Shown: positions 1 to 6,931 of the stretch, in pieces
How positions within the stretch are numbered: the stretch's first letter is position 1
Layout of the letters: every line of letters begins with the position of its first letter
Assembly: GCA_934409175.1 (NCBI GenBank)
Contig: CAKRVX010000082.1
Location: 1 to 9,151, forward strand
Source of the DNA: an uncultured Blautia sp.
Lineage (GTDB): Bacteria > Bacillota > Clostridia > Lachnospirales > Lachnospiraceae
Length of the DNA stretch: 9,151 bases
Direction: 5' to 3'
Position numbers and translations under genes: made by a program
The notes under the pieces: model-generated
What the model saw: the letters and a program-made list of their open reading frames with translations, nothing else
What the model was told of the DNA's origin: nothing
Databases searched by the model: none

Positions 1-2282
1 CTCTGTTTTACTGCTTCTACAGATCCCTGTACATCTGCTTTGACAATGATAGGAAGTTCTTTCAGATCGCTTGCCTGAATCTGGTCAAAGAGATTATCCA
101 GAGATAATTTGCCTTTAGTTTCCTCAAGAAGACGGTTCTTATTCTCAGAAACAAATGCACCTGCAAAGTTCTTTGCTTCTTTATCGCTGTCAAATGCAAT
201 AAGGATCTCACCTGCATTCGGCACATCACCAAGTCCAAGGATCTCTACAGGAGTAGACGGACCTGCTTCTTTAATTCTGCGGCCCTTATCATCCATCATG
301 GCACGTACCTTACCGCTGCATGCTCCTGCTGCGATGAAATCACCTACATGAAGAGTACCTTTCTGAACAAGGATTGTAGCAACCGGACCTTTTCCTTTAT
401 CAAGCTGAGCTTCGATCACAAGTCCTCTGGCTGCACGATTCGGATTTGCTTTCAGTTCACATACTTCTGCTGTAAGAAGGATCATCTCAAGAAGAGTATC
501 GATTCCTTCTCCGGTATGTGCAGATACAGGAACAAAAATTGTACTTCCGCCCCAGTCTTCCGGAATCAGTTCGTATTCGGAAAGTTCCTGTTTTACACGT
601 TCAATATTTGCACTTGGTTTATCAATTTTGTTAATAGCAACAATGATCTCAACACCAGCAGCTTTTGCATGGCTGATAGCTTCTACAGTCTGTGGCATGA
701 CACCATCGTCTGCTGCTACGACCAGTACTGCGATATCTGTGGAGTTCGCACCACGCATACGCATGGCTGTGAAAGCCTCATGTCCCGGTGTATCCAGAAA
801 TGTTATCTTCTGACCGTTAACTTCTACTACAGAAGCACCGATATGCTGTGTGATACCGCCGGCCTCTCCACGTGTTACATTTGTTTTACGGATTGCATCC
901 AGAAGAGAAGTTTTACCATGGTCAACATGACCCATAACGCAAACTACAGGTGGTCTCGGAACCATATCCTTTTCGTCTTCTTCATCCTCTTTCAGAAGTT
1001 CTTCGATAACATCTACTTTTTCTTCCGGTTCTGCAATAATATCGTATTCCAGTGCGATCTCCTGAGCTTTTTCAAAATCGATCTCATGGTTTACAGTAAC
1101 CATCATTCCCTGCATAAAGAGCTTCTTTACAATTACTGACGGCTGCATCTTCATTGCCTCTGCCAGTTCACGGATCGTCATTTTCTCCGGAAGTGTAATT
1201 TCTTTAACTTCAGGTTTCTTTTCTTCCTGTTTCGGCTGTGGAGTTGGTTTCTGCAGTGCCTTCGGGATTCTGGAATTCTTGTTGAATCCTCCCTGATTTG
1301 GTCTGCGTCCGCCACCATTCTGTGTCTTGTCGAAGTCTTTTTTCTTATTTTTATTCTCTCTGTCACGTTCTCTCTTGCTGTCTTTGGAAGTTTTCGTCAG
1401 TTCCGGTGCAAATACCATATCATCATTTTTTCTGGTATTCTGACGCTGTCCCTGACGTCCCTGACCGCCGCCGAAGCGTCCGTCACGGCCTTCGCCTCTG
1501 TTTCCATCCGGACGGCCCTGACTATTGCCCTGAGGTCTTGTACCCTGGCGTCCCTGACCATCGCCCTGGGATCTTCCCTGTCCGAAACGTCCGCCCTGAC
1601 GATTTCCATCTCCCTGGAATCTTCCGCCCTGGCGTCCCTGACCATCGCCCTGGGATCTTCCCTGTCCGAAGCGTCCGCCCTGACGATTTCCATCTCCCTG
1701 GAATCTTCCGCCCTGGCGTCCCTGACCATCGCCCTGGGATCTTCCCTGTCCGAAGCGTCCACCCTGACGGTTTCCATCTCCCTGTGGGCGTCCTTCACTC
1801 TGACGCGGTCCTCTGTTATTTGCTCCGGAACGGTCGTTGTTATTGTTTCTTCTTGGTCTTTCATTATCAGATCCAGCCTGACGTACGGACTGTCCATCTG
1901 CCGGTTTTGATGCTGTGGCAGTCTTCGGTGCTGCTACTTTCTCAGCTGCAGGTCTGGTTGTCTTCTTTTTTGTCTTACCTCCGTCGCTTGCATTCTGTGC
2001 ATGATAAACGCGGATAATATTTTTTTTCTTTTTAGGTGTTTCAGCCTTATCTCCTTCAGATTTTGCTGTTACTACCTTTTCTTCTGTTTTGGGAGTATCC
2101 AATTTCGCAATATGCTCCTTTCCCCTGTTTTTTAATTTATCTTTTACCATCGAAGCCAGAGATTCGTCCACCACACTCATATGGCTCTTGATATCAACAC
2201 CTCTGGATTTCAAAAACTCGATTACTTCTTTATTCTGTCGGCCAAGCTGTCTGGCCAGTTCATGTACCCTGATTCCTGACAA
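1..2282 (-). CDS. infB: Translation initiation factor IF-2, 3' end cut off by the window edge
   Basis: IF-2 is the GTPase that brings initiator fMet-tRNA to the 30S subunit and promotes 50S joining. The visible 760 residues start with a short IF2_N domain ([14 protein letters not shown], residues 1 to about 50). A long basic, disordered Gly/Gln/Arg/Asn-rich linker follows (about 70 to 345), then a second IF2_N domain (about 360 to 425). The G domain shows G1 GHVDHGKT at 451-458, G2 around [10 protein letters not shown]3 DTPGH at 497-501, G4 NKID at 551-554 and G5 SAHTGEG. Domain II is complete; the frame leaves the window in domain III at [12 protein letters not shown], so by comparison with relatives roughly 190 residues are missing. 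The start is a TTG at 2282-2280, chosen because GGAGG lies 8 nt upstream and the protein then begins exactly like other IF-2s. It sits 3 nt after the ylxQ stop, last visible gene of the nusA operon. Confidence 0.97.
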   Translation of the reverse strand, partial: MSGIRVHELARQLGRQNKEVIEFLKSRGVDIKSHMSVVDESLASMVKDKLKNRGKEHIAKLDTPKTEEKVVTAKSEGDKAETPKKKKNIIRVYHAQNASDGGKTKKKTTRPAAEKVAAPKTATASKPADGQSVRQAGSDNERPRRNNNNDRSGANNRGPRQSEGRPQGDGNRQGGRFGQGRSQGDGQGRQGGRFQGDGNRQGGRFGQGRSQGDGQGRQGGRFQGDGNRQGGRFGQGRSQGDGQGRQGTRPQGNSQGRPDGNRGEGRDGRFGGGQGRQGQRQNTRKNDDMVFAPELTKTSKDSKRERDRENKNKKKDFDKTQNGGGRRPNQGGFNKNSRIPKALQKPTPQPKQEEKKPEVKEITLPEKMTIRELAEAMKMQPSVIVKKLFMQGMMVTVNHEIDFEKAQEIALEYDIIAEPEEKVDVIEELLKEDEEDEKDMVPRPPVVCVMGHVDHGKTSLLDAIRKTNVTRGEAGGITQHIGASVVEVNGQKITFLDTPGHEAFTAMRMRGANSTDIAVLVVAADDGVMPQTVEAISHAKAAGVEIIVAINKIDKPSANIERVKQELSEYELIPEDWGGSTIFVPVSAHTGEGIDTLLEMILLTAEVCELKANPNRAARGLVIEAQLDKGKGPVATILVQKGTLHVGDFIAAGACSGKVRAMMDDKGRRIKEAGPSTPVEILGLGDVPNAGEILIAFDSDKEAKNFAGAFVSENKNRLLEETKGKLSLDNLFDQIQASDLKELPIIVKADVQGSVEAVKQ
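1533..1784 (-). repeat. Three 84-bp tandem copies in the IF-2 linker
   Basis: Three in-frame 84-bp copies (1784-1701, 1700-1617, 1616-1533) encode 28-residue units at residues 167-194, 195-222 and 223-250 of IF-2. Each unit begins [16 protein letters not shown] and continues with a second QGDGQGRQG block. By eye the first two copies differ at 2 of 84 bases, both synonymous. The third differs from the second at 7 positions, six of them clustered at its downstream end. The unit is rich in Gly, Gln and Arg with RGG-like spacing and no predicted fold. The near identity suggests recent duplication or ongoing homogenisation. The repeat also keeps other frames open, which produces spurious ORFs on both strands. 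Confidence 0.95.
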
Positions 2283-2295
2283 TCGCTATACCTCC
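2282..2295 (-). promoter_or_regulatory. Ribosome binding site and TTG start of infB
   Basis: On the minus strand GGAGG (2295-2291) is followed by an 8-nt spacer and TTG (2282-2280). The GGAGG lies inside the last codons of ylxQ and the ylxQ stop codon is within the spacer. Translation of infB is therefore probably coupled to ylxQ. No ATG near this point gives the conserved IF2_N start. Confidence 0.85.
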
Positions 2296-2585
2296 TTCAT
2301 GATTGCTTTCGCAAAATTCTCATCCTGGACAGCCAGACAGGCACGGTACTCCTTTCCCATTGCTCTGCCAAGTCTCTCTTTATCTGAAAAGAAGCAGATC
2401 GGAACTTCATAAAAGCTGCACATGTTTCGAAATTTCTTCTTTGTATTCTCGGAGGCATCCTCTGCAACGATCACAAGCAGTCCTTTTCCGGTTTTTACAG
2501 ATTTCTCTGTGGAAAATTCTCCGCTTACGGTCTTGCCAGCTTTGGTAGCCAGCCCTATCAGCGACAGTACTTTATTATTTTTCAA
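2286..2585 (-). CDS. rplGA: L7Ae-family putative RNA-binding protein YlxQ
   Basis: This 99-residue protein belongs to the L7Ae/L30e/S12e/Gadd45 family, whose members bind kink-turn RNA; the YlxQ branch is ribosome-associated or of uncertain RNA target. The full small domain is visible: N-terminal helix KVLSLIGLATKAGK (residues 5-18), hydrophobic strand GLLVIVAEDAS (35-45), basic ENTKKKF segment (46-52) and the closing strand/helix after VPICFFSDKERLG (61-73). The length matches the family. The start is TTG (2585-2583), giving the conserved KVLSLIGLA opening; GAAGGAG lies about 11 nt upstream. It overlaps the 3' end of rnpM by 11 nt in another frame, so translation is probably coupled. Position between rnpM and infB is the standard one in Firmicutes. 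The exact function is not settled, so the symbol is by position and family. Confidence 0.93.
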   Translation of the reverse strand: MKNNKVLSLIGLATKAGKTVSGEFSTEKSVKTGKGLLVIVAEDASENTKKKFRNMCSFYEVPICFFSDKERLGRAMGKEYRACLAVQDENFAKAIMKEV

Positions 2586-2850
2586 TATTTTCCAGCTCCT
2601 TCTTCAGTCGTTCATATACTTCATCTGGAACTGCAGTTTTCAGAGATCGTTCAAGGCCATGATTTTTAATCGCTTTTTCCAGACATTCTCTGGAAAGACA
2701 CAGATACGCACCTCTGCCATTTTTCTTGCCTGTAGTATCCAGCACGATTTCTTCTTCTGTGGTCTTTAAAACTCTGATCATTTCTTTTTTGCTTTTCATT
2801 TCCCTGCAGCCGGTACACTGGCGCATGGGAATCTTATTCTTCGTCTTCAT
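2575..2850 (-). CDS. rnpM: RNase P modulator RnpM (YlxR family)
   Basis: This 91-residue basic protein is a YlxR (DUF448) member. The Bacillus subtilis homologue has been reported to bind the RNase P RNA and modulate its activity in vitro, and was renamed RnpM; earlier work treated it as a nucleoid-associated regulator. Diagnostic features are the opening KIPMRQCTGCREMKSKKEMIR (about residues 6-26), DTTGKKNGRGAYLC (38-51) and a C-terminal helical segment. Cysteines at 12, 15, 51 and 56 are arranged as a possible metal-binding or redox group, as in several clostridial relatives. The ATG at 2850-2848 is preferred over the internal ATG at 2826 because the family has a few basic residues before the IP motif. 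The gene overlaps the end of nusA by 17 nt and the start of ylxQ by 11 nt. Confidence 0.94.
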   Translation of the reverse strand: MKTKNKIPMRQCTGCREMKSKKEMIRVLKTTEEEIVLDTTGKKNGRGAYLCLSRECLEKAIKNHGLERSLKTAVPDEVYERLKKELENIEK

Positions 2851-4024
2851 TCTCTTCTGCTTCCTGAGCTTCTGCCGGAGTTTCCTCAGCAGAGTCTTCT
2901 TCCGCTGATGCAGTTTCTTCAGTTACAGTTTCCTCCGCTGCATCTTCTGCAGTATTCTCATCTTCATCATAATCATAAAAATCACCGGACTCTTTTGCCT
3001 GAGTCTCGCTCTTGATATCAATCTTGAAACCAGTGAGTCTGGCTGCCAGACGTGCGTTCTGTCCTTCTTTACCGATTGCAAGTGAAAGCTGATAATCCGG
3101 AACTACAACCAACGCTGTTTTTTCATCAGGATCTGCCATAACTGCAATAACCTTTGCAGGACTTAATGCGTTCTCGATGAGGATTGCAGGGTTTTCATCC
3201 CAGTTAATGATATCAATCTTCTCACCGCGAAGTTCATCAACTACTGCATTGACACGTGCTCCATTCATACCGACACACGCTCCAACAGCATCTACATCCG
3301 GATCATTGCTCCACACAGCAATCTTTGTACGAGATCCTGCTTCACGGGCAATGCTCTTGATTTCAACTGTTCCGTCTTTTACTTCTGCCACTTCAGATTC
3401 AAAGAGGCGCTTTACAAGACCCGGATGCGTTCTGGACACCAGAATACGTGGTCCTTTCGGTGTATCCTTAACCTCCAGAATATATACTTTGATTCTCTCG
3501 GTTGGCTTGAATGTTTCACCTTTTACCTGCTCATTCTCACTGAGAACTGCATCTGCTTTACCAAGGTTAATGCTTACATTCTTGCCCATGATACGCTGTA
3601 CAATACCTGTTACTACTTCTTTCTCTTTGCCATAATATTCATTAAACAGAACTTTACGTTCTTCCTCACGGATTTTCTGCAGGATAACATTCTTTGCGTT
3701 CTGCGTAGCGATACGTCCGAATTCTTTTGACTGGATCGGTACCTGAAGCATTCCTCCGATTTCTGCTCTGGAAGTGATCTTCTGAGCATCTGTCAGTGAA
3801 ATCTCCATGGCCGGATCTTCTACATATTCCACAACCGTTCTATCAGCATACACTGCAAAATCGCAGGTTTCCGGATCAATGGTAACATGTACATTGTCAG
3901 CTTTACCGAAATGGTTCTTGCAAGCCTGGATCAAAGACTGTTCGATTGCCTCAAGCAGTGTGTCTTTGCTGATATTTTTTTCCTTTTCCAGGATATCCAG
4001 CGCCTCCATTAACTCTTTGTTCAT
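2834..4024 (-). CDS. nusA: Transcription termination/antitermination factor NusA
   Basis: NusA binds RNA polymerase and the nascent RNA, stimulates pausing and intrinsic termination, and takes part in antitermination. The 396 residues follow the Gram-positive plan: N-terminal polymerase-binding domain (1 to about 125), S1 domain (about 135-200), KH1 (about 200-280, with SRTHPGLVKRLFESEV at 197-212) and KH2 (about 285-345, with IGKEGQNARLAA at 317-328). KH1 has the loop GMNG (252-255) where many homologues have GPKG. After KH2 comes a tail of about 50 residues dominated by Glu, Asp, Ala and Thr (345-396); it is not the folded repeats of proteobacterial NusA. The ATG at 4024-4022 has AGGAGG about 11 nt upstream. 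The gene begins 25 nt after rimP and its last codons overlap rnpM. Confidence 0.98.
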   Translation of the reverse strand: MNKELMEALDILEKEKNISKDTLLEAIEQSLIQACKNHFGKADNVHVTIDPETCDFAVYADRTVVEYVEDPAMEISLTDAQKITSRAEIGGMLQVPIQSKEFGRIATQNAKNVILQKIREEERKVLFNEYYGKEKEVVTGIVQRIMGKNVSINLGKADAVLSENEQVKGETFKPTERIKVYILEVKDTPKGPRILVSRTHPGLVKRLFESEVAEVKDGTVEIKSIAREAGSRTKIAVWSNDPDVDAVGACVGMNGARVNAVVDELRGEKIDIINWDENPAILIENALSPAKVIAVMADPDEKTALVVVPDYQLSLAIGKEGQNARLAARLTGFKIDIKSETQAKESGDFYDYDEDENTAEDAAEETVTEETASAEEDSAEETPAEAQEAEENEDEE

Positions 4025-4049
4025 TTTTTTCTTATCCTCCTGAATTTAT

Positions 4050-4514
4050 CTAAAACTCTATTGCCGGACGTATCAGGGCAATGTCCTTTTTATCAAAAAC
4101 GCGCTCGTTTCCGTCCTCATCGATTGTCACACTGTTACTATCATATGCGGTTAAAACACCACAGAACTCTTTTTGCTTCTCGATCGGCCGATAGGTACGG
4201 ACCTCCACTGGTTTTCCCATATTTCTTATAAAATCTTTCTCCTTTTTCAGCGGTCTGTCCAGTCCCGGCGAACTGATTTCCATAATATAACTGTCTTCGA
4301 TAAAGTCATTCTCGTCAAGTTTGTCACTGAATGCTCTGCTGACTGTCTCACAATCGTTTACTGTGATACCGCCTTCCTTATCAATGTATCCTCTCAGATA
4401 CCAGGTTCCTGCTTCCTTGACATATTCTACATCTACCAGTTCAAAACCGTTCTGCTCTACGATCGGTGCCAGAAGTTCTTCTGCACGCTTTTCATATTCT
4501 TCCCGTCTGCTCAT
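4050..4514 (-). CDS. rimP: Ribosome maturation factor RimP
   Basis: RimP is a cytoplasmic factor needed for 30S subunit assembly and is usually encoded just before nusA, as here. From the ATG at 4514-4512 the protein has 154 residues, the normal family length. Visible signatures are the N-terminal domain with GFELVDVEY (23-31) and VNDCETVSRAFSDKLD (52-67), the conserved YIMEISSPGLDRPLKKEKDF (76-95), and the C-terminal SH3-like part (about 98-154). I chose this ATG because AGGTGGG (4524-4518) stands 3 nt upstream of it. A TTG at 4541 in the same frame would add nine residues (LKGKAGGK after the first), but it lies inside the leader hairpin arm and has no ribosome site. It is the first gene of the nusA operon, with its own promoter at 4622-4594. 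Confidence 0.96.
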   Translation of the reverse strand: MSRREEYEKRAEELLAPIVEQNGFELVDVEYVKEAGTWYLRGYIDKEGGITVNDCETVSRAFSDKLDENDFIEDSYIMEISSPGLDRPLKKEKDFIRNMGKPVEVRTYRPIEKQKEFCGVLTAYDSNSVTIDEDGNERVFDKKDIALIRPAIEF

Positions 4515-4517
4515 TTT

Positions 4518-4524
4518 CCCACCT
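4518..4524 (-). promoter_or_regulatory. Ribosome binding site of rimP
   Basis: AGGTGGG on the minus strand stands 3 nt from its last G to the ATG at 4514, with the AGG core about 7 nt away. This decides the start against the upstream TTG at 4541. The same GGTGGG could in principle pair with CCCACT in the downstream arm of the leader hairpin (4552-4547). Confidence 0.65.
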
Positions 4525-4539
4525 GCCTTTCCTTTCAGC

Positions 4540-4571
4540 AAATAGGAGTGGGCTCTCGCCCACTCCTATTT
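4540..4571 (-). promoter_or_regulatory. Perfect leader hairpin upstream of rimP, possible attenuator
   Basis: In the transcript a 14-nt arm (AAATAGGAGTGGGC, 4571-4558), a GAGA tetraloop (4557-4554) and a fully complementary 14-nt arm (4553-4540) form a perfect stem. The stem ends in CCTATTT and continues GCTGAAAG. It therefore resembles an intrinsic terminator with a short, interrupted U-tract rather than a strong one. It lies about 15 nt after the inferred transcription start and 25 nt before the rimP ATG. It could be a partial attenuator for the nusA operon, a stabilising 5' structure, or the end of read-through parC transcripts. The structure is certain from sequence; the role is inference. 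Confidence 0.7.
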
Positions 4572-4593
4572 CAACAAGTTCTTATCTTGGACC

Positions 4594-4622
4594 ATTGTAA
4601 CACCATTTATGGTGAATTGCAA
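4594..4622 (-). promoter_or_regulatory. Sigma-A promoter of the rimP-nusA-infB operon
   Basis: On the minus strand TTGCAA (-35, 4622-4617), a 17-nt spacer and TACAAT (-10, 4599-4594) form a good housekeeping promoter. Transcription should start near 4587, giving a leader of about 73 nt before rimP that contains the 14-bp hairpin. The spacer contains the inverted repeat CACCAT-AA-ATGGTG (4614-4601), which could be an operator. Confidence 0.75.
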
Positions 4623-4628
4623 CACTTT

Positions 4629-4658
4629 CCTGTAAAAGTTCTGCTAAAACCCTGTAAA
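4629..4658 (-). repeat. Pair of 8-bp direct repeats upstream of the rimP promoter
   Basis: TTTACAGG occurs twice on the minus strand, at 4658-4651 and 4636-4629. The copies are 22 bp apart, about two helical turns, and the nearer one ends 6 bp before the -35. Such spacing fits a site for a DNA-binding protein on one face of the helix, but two 8-mers in AT-rich DNA can also arise by chance. Confidence 0.4.
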
Positions 4659-4665
4659 TCCAGGA

Positions 4666-6912
4666 CTATACCCTTGGTTTGATCCCCTTTGTATCACGTT
4701 TTGCAAGTTTCACTTTATTCAGCGTATACGGCTTGTCATGATGCGTGATCGTGTATTCCTGTCTGGATTCCAGCAGATATGCATGAATAAGTCTGTCTCC
4801 TTCTGCAAGTTTCATTCCACGAACACCGATAGAAGTTTTTTTCACAGTGGAAACATCCTGTTTCTGAAATCTCAGGAAATATCCTCCTTCAGTCTGAAGG
4901 ACGATCTGTTCCATTTCATCAGAAGCTCCCACAAAGATCAGCTCATCTCCCTCTGTAAGTTTGGTAGATGCAATGGTTCTTTTCGCCACATCAAATTCTG
5001 CTCCCGATACAAGCTTGCACATAGAAGCTGCAGTCACAAATAACAACGTAGATTCCTTTACAGCAGCGAGAGGCGCCACATACAACATTCTCTCCTGTGC
5101 ACTGTCATAATTACTCAGGTTATCTGCAGGTATTCCCTTATCACGGAAACGAACCAGCGGAATATCTGCCACTTTGATACTGTGCATCTTTCCCGTATCT
5201 GTAAAAATGCAGATTTTATCTGTATTCATACAGTTAAATATATATTTATTTTCTGCATTAGCAGCTTCTTTATTTCTCTCATATGCATTTTTATCAATGG
5301 TTCTCATATATCCGAAACGATCCATCAGGAAGGTAACTTCCATCTCTTCCATTTTCTTTTCTTCATAGACCGCTTCCTGTGCATTCTCAATGACAGTTCT
5401 CCGCCTGGTTCCATATTCTTTTTTAATCTGATCCAGATCTTTTATGATCACCTCTGCCATGGAATCATAGTTGTTCAAAATATCCTCATAAAGCGCAATC
5501 TTTTTCATGGTCTCCGCATAATCAGCCTGTAAAGCTTCTATTTCCAATCCGATCAGTTTGTACAGACGCATATCCAGGATCGCCGTTGCCTGATTCTCTG
5601 TAAAATGCAGAGATCTTGCTGCCTTTTCACTTGTTTTGGTTTTGAAACGGATTCCTTCTGTCACACCTTCTACCAGGCACTTCTTTACCTGATCGCGGCT
5701 TTTACTTCCACGGAGAATCTCAATGATCAGGTCAATCACATCACATGCCTTGATCAAACCTTCCTGAATTTCCTTTTTCTCCTGCTCCTTATCAAGAAGT
5801 GTAGTATATTTTCTGGTAGTAATATCAAACACAAAATCTACATGATATTCTATAATCTGTTTCAGACTTAATGTCTCCGGTCTTCCGTCAGCCACTGCAA
5901 GCATATTTACGCCAAAGGTATCCTCAAGCTTTGTTTTCTTGTAGAGCATATTTGTGAGATTTTCCACATCTGCATCTTTTTTCAGATCCAGCACGATGCG
6001 GATTCCTTCTTTGGAAGACTGATTGGAAATGTCCACAATATCTGTAGTCTTTTTGCTTTCTACCAGAGATGCAATATCATTAAGGAACTTTCCGATATTG
6101 GCACCTATCATAGTGTACGGGATCTCTGTGATCACAAGCTGCTGTCTGCCGCCCTTCAGTTTCACAGTCTCTACTTTTCCTCTTACCCGGAGTTTTCCTG
6201 AACCGGTCTCATAAATCTTCAGCAGGTCATCTTTATTTACAACCAGACCTCCTGTCGGAAAATCCGGTCCTTTCATATAACGCATCAGACCTTTTACACT
6301 GATATCGTTATTTTTCATATATGCCTTTACCGCATCTACCACTTCTCCCAGATTATGAGGCGGGATACTGGTCGCCATACCTACTGCGATTCCATCTGCA
6401 CCGTTTACCAGAAGATTGGGAATTCTTACAGGAAGGACTACAGGTTCTTTTTCTGTTTCATCGAAATTTGGCATAAAATCTACCACATTCTTATCCAGGT
6501 CTTCCAGAAATACATCCTGTGTCAGCTTCTCCAGCCTTGCCTCTGTATATCGCATGGCAGCCGCTCCGTCTCCTTCAATGGAACCGAAATTTCCGTGTCC
6601 ATCTACCAAAGTTTTTCCCTTCTTAAAATCCTGAGCCATTACTACCAATGCTTCATAAATAGAACTGTCGCCATGGGGATGATATTTACCCATGGTATCC
6701 CCTACGATACGTGCACATTTCCTGTAAGGACGGTCGTATCGGATTCCCAGTTCATACATATCATAGAGCGTTCTTCTCTGTACCGGTTTCAGACCATCGC
6801 GTACATCCGGCAATGCTCTGGATATAATAACACTCATTGCATAATCGATATAGGATTTCTGCATGACCTCCGCATAGTCGGTAGGTATTACATTCTCCTG
6901 TTTTGTTTCCAT
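4666..6912 (-). CDS. parC: Type IIA topoisomerase subunit A, ParC-like
   Basis: This 748-residue protein is the DNA breakage-reunion subunit of a type IIA topoisomerase; with the ParE-like subunit it passes one duplex through another and decatenates or relaxes DNA. The N-terminal winged-helix region has [12 protein letters not shown] (36-47), [12 protein letters not shown] (78-89) and the catalytic tyrosine Y122 in MRYTEARL. S83 and E87, equivalent to the quinolone-resistance positions, have the usual susceptible-type residues. Tower and coiled-coil regions follow, and a beta-pinwheel C-terminal domain runs from about 525 to the end. No QRRGGKG-type GyrA box is seen where the first blade should carry it (around [14 protein letters not shown], 543-556), which favours topoisomerase IV over gyrase. 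The ATG at 6912 has AGGAG about 12 nt upstream and lies 19 nt after parE, so both form an operon. No clear terminator follows. Confidence 0.93.
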   Translation of the reverse strand: METKQENVIPTDYAEVMQKSYIDYAMSVIISRALPDVRDGLKPVQRRTLYDMYELGIRYDRPYRKCARIVGDTMGKYHPHGDSSIYEALVVMAQDFKKGKTLVDGHGNFGSIEGDGAAAMRYTEARLEKLTQDVFLEDLDKNVVDFMPNFDETEKEPVVLPVRIPNLLVNGADGIAVGMATSIPPHNLGEVVDAVKAYMKNNDISVKGLMRYMKGPDFPTGGLVVNKDDLLKIYETGSGKLRVRGKVETVKLKGGRQQLVITEIPYTMIGANIGKFLNDIASLVESKKTTDIVDISNQSSKEGIRIVLDLKKDADVENLTNMLYKKTKLEDTFGVNMLAVADGRPETLSLKQIIEYHVDFVFDITTRKYTTLLDKEQEKKEIQEGLIKACDVIDLIIEILRGSKSRDQVKKCLVEGVTEGIRFKTKTSEKAARSLHFTENQATAILDMRLYKLIGLEIEALQADYAETMKKIALYEDILNNYDSMAEVIIKDLDQIKKEYGTRRRTVIENAQEAVYEEKKMEEMEVTFLMDRFGYMRTIDKNAYERNKEAANAENKYIFNCMNTDKICIFTDTGKMHSIKVADIPLVRFRDKGIPADNLSNYDSAQERMLYVAPLAAVKESTLLFVTAASMCKLVSGAEFDVAKRTIASTKLTEGDELIFVGASDEMEQIVLQTEGGYFLRFQKQDVSTVKKTSIGVRGMKLAEGDRLIHAYLLESRQEYTITHHDKPYTLNKVKLAKRDTKGIKPRV

Positions 6913-6931
6913 AAATCAGATATCTCCTTCC

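Noticed and set aside
348..1139. A 263-codon plus-strand open frame opposite the IF-2 G domain
   Set aside because: Cys/Phe/Tyr-rich antisense shadow of a highly conserved coding frame, with no plausible family.
1533..1784. CRISPR-like array reading of the tandem copies
   Set aside because: The copies are contiguous with no unique spacers and are in frame in infB.
1397..1897. A 166-codon minus-strand open frame with repeated [13 protein letters not shown] segments
   Set aside because: It is a frame-shifted reading of the infB repeat. The infB frame encodes conserved IF-2 domains on both sides, so this frame is a by-product of the repeat.
1298..2017. A 239-codon plus-strand open frame with repeated [15 protein letters not shown] segments
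   Set aside because: It is antisense to the infB linker; its repeats are only the 84-bp tandem repeat read on the other strand, and there is no ribosome site or family resemblance.
4515..4541. TTG start for rimP nine codons upstream
   Set aside because: It lacks a ribosome site and begins inside the leader hairpin; the ATG at 4514 has AGGTGGG upstream and gives the usual RimP length.
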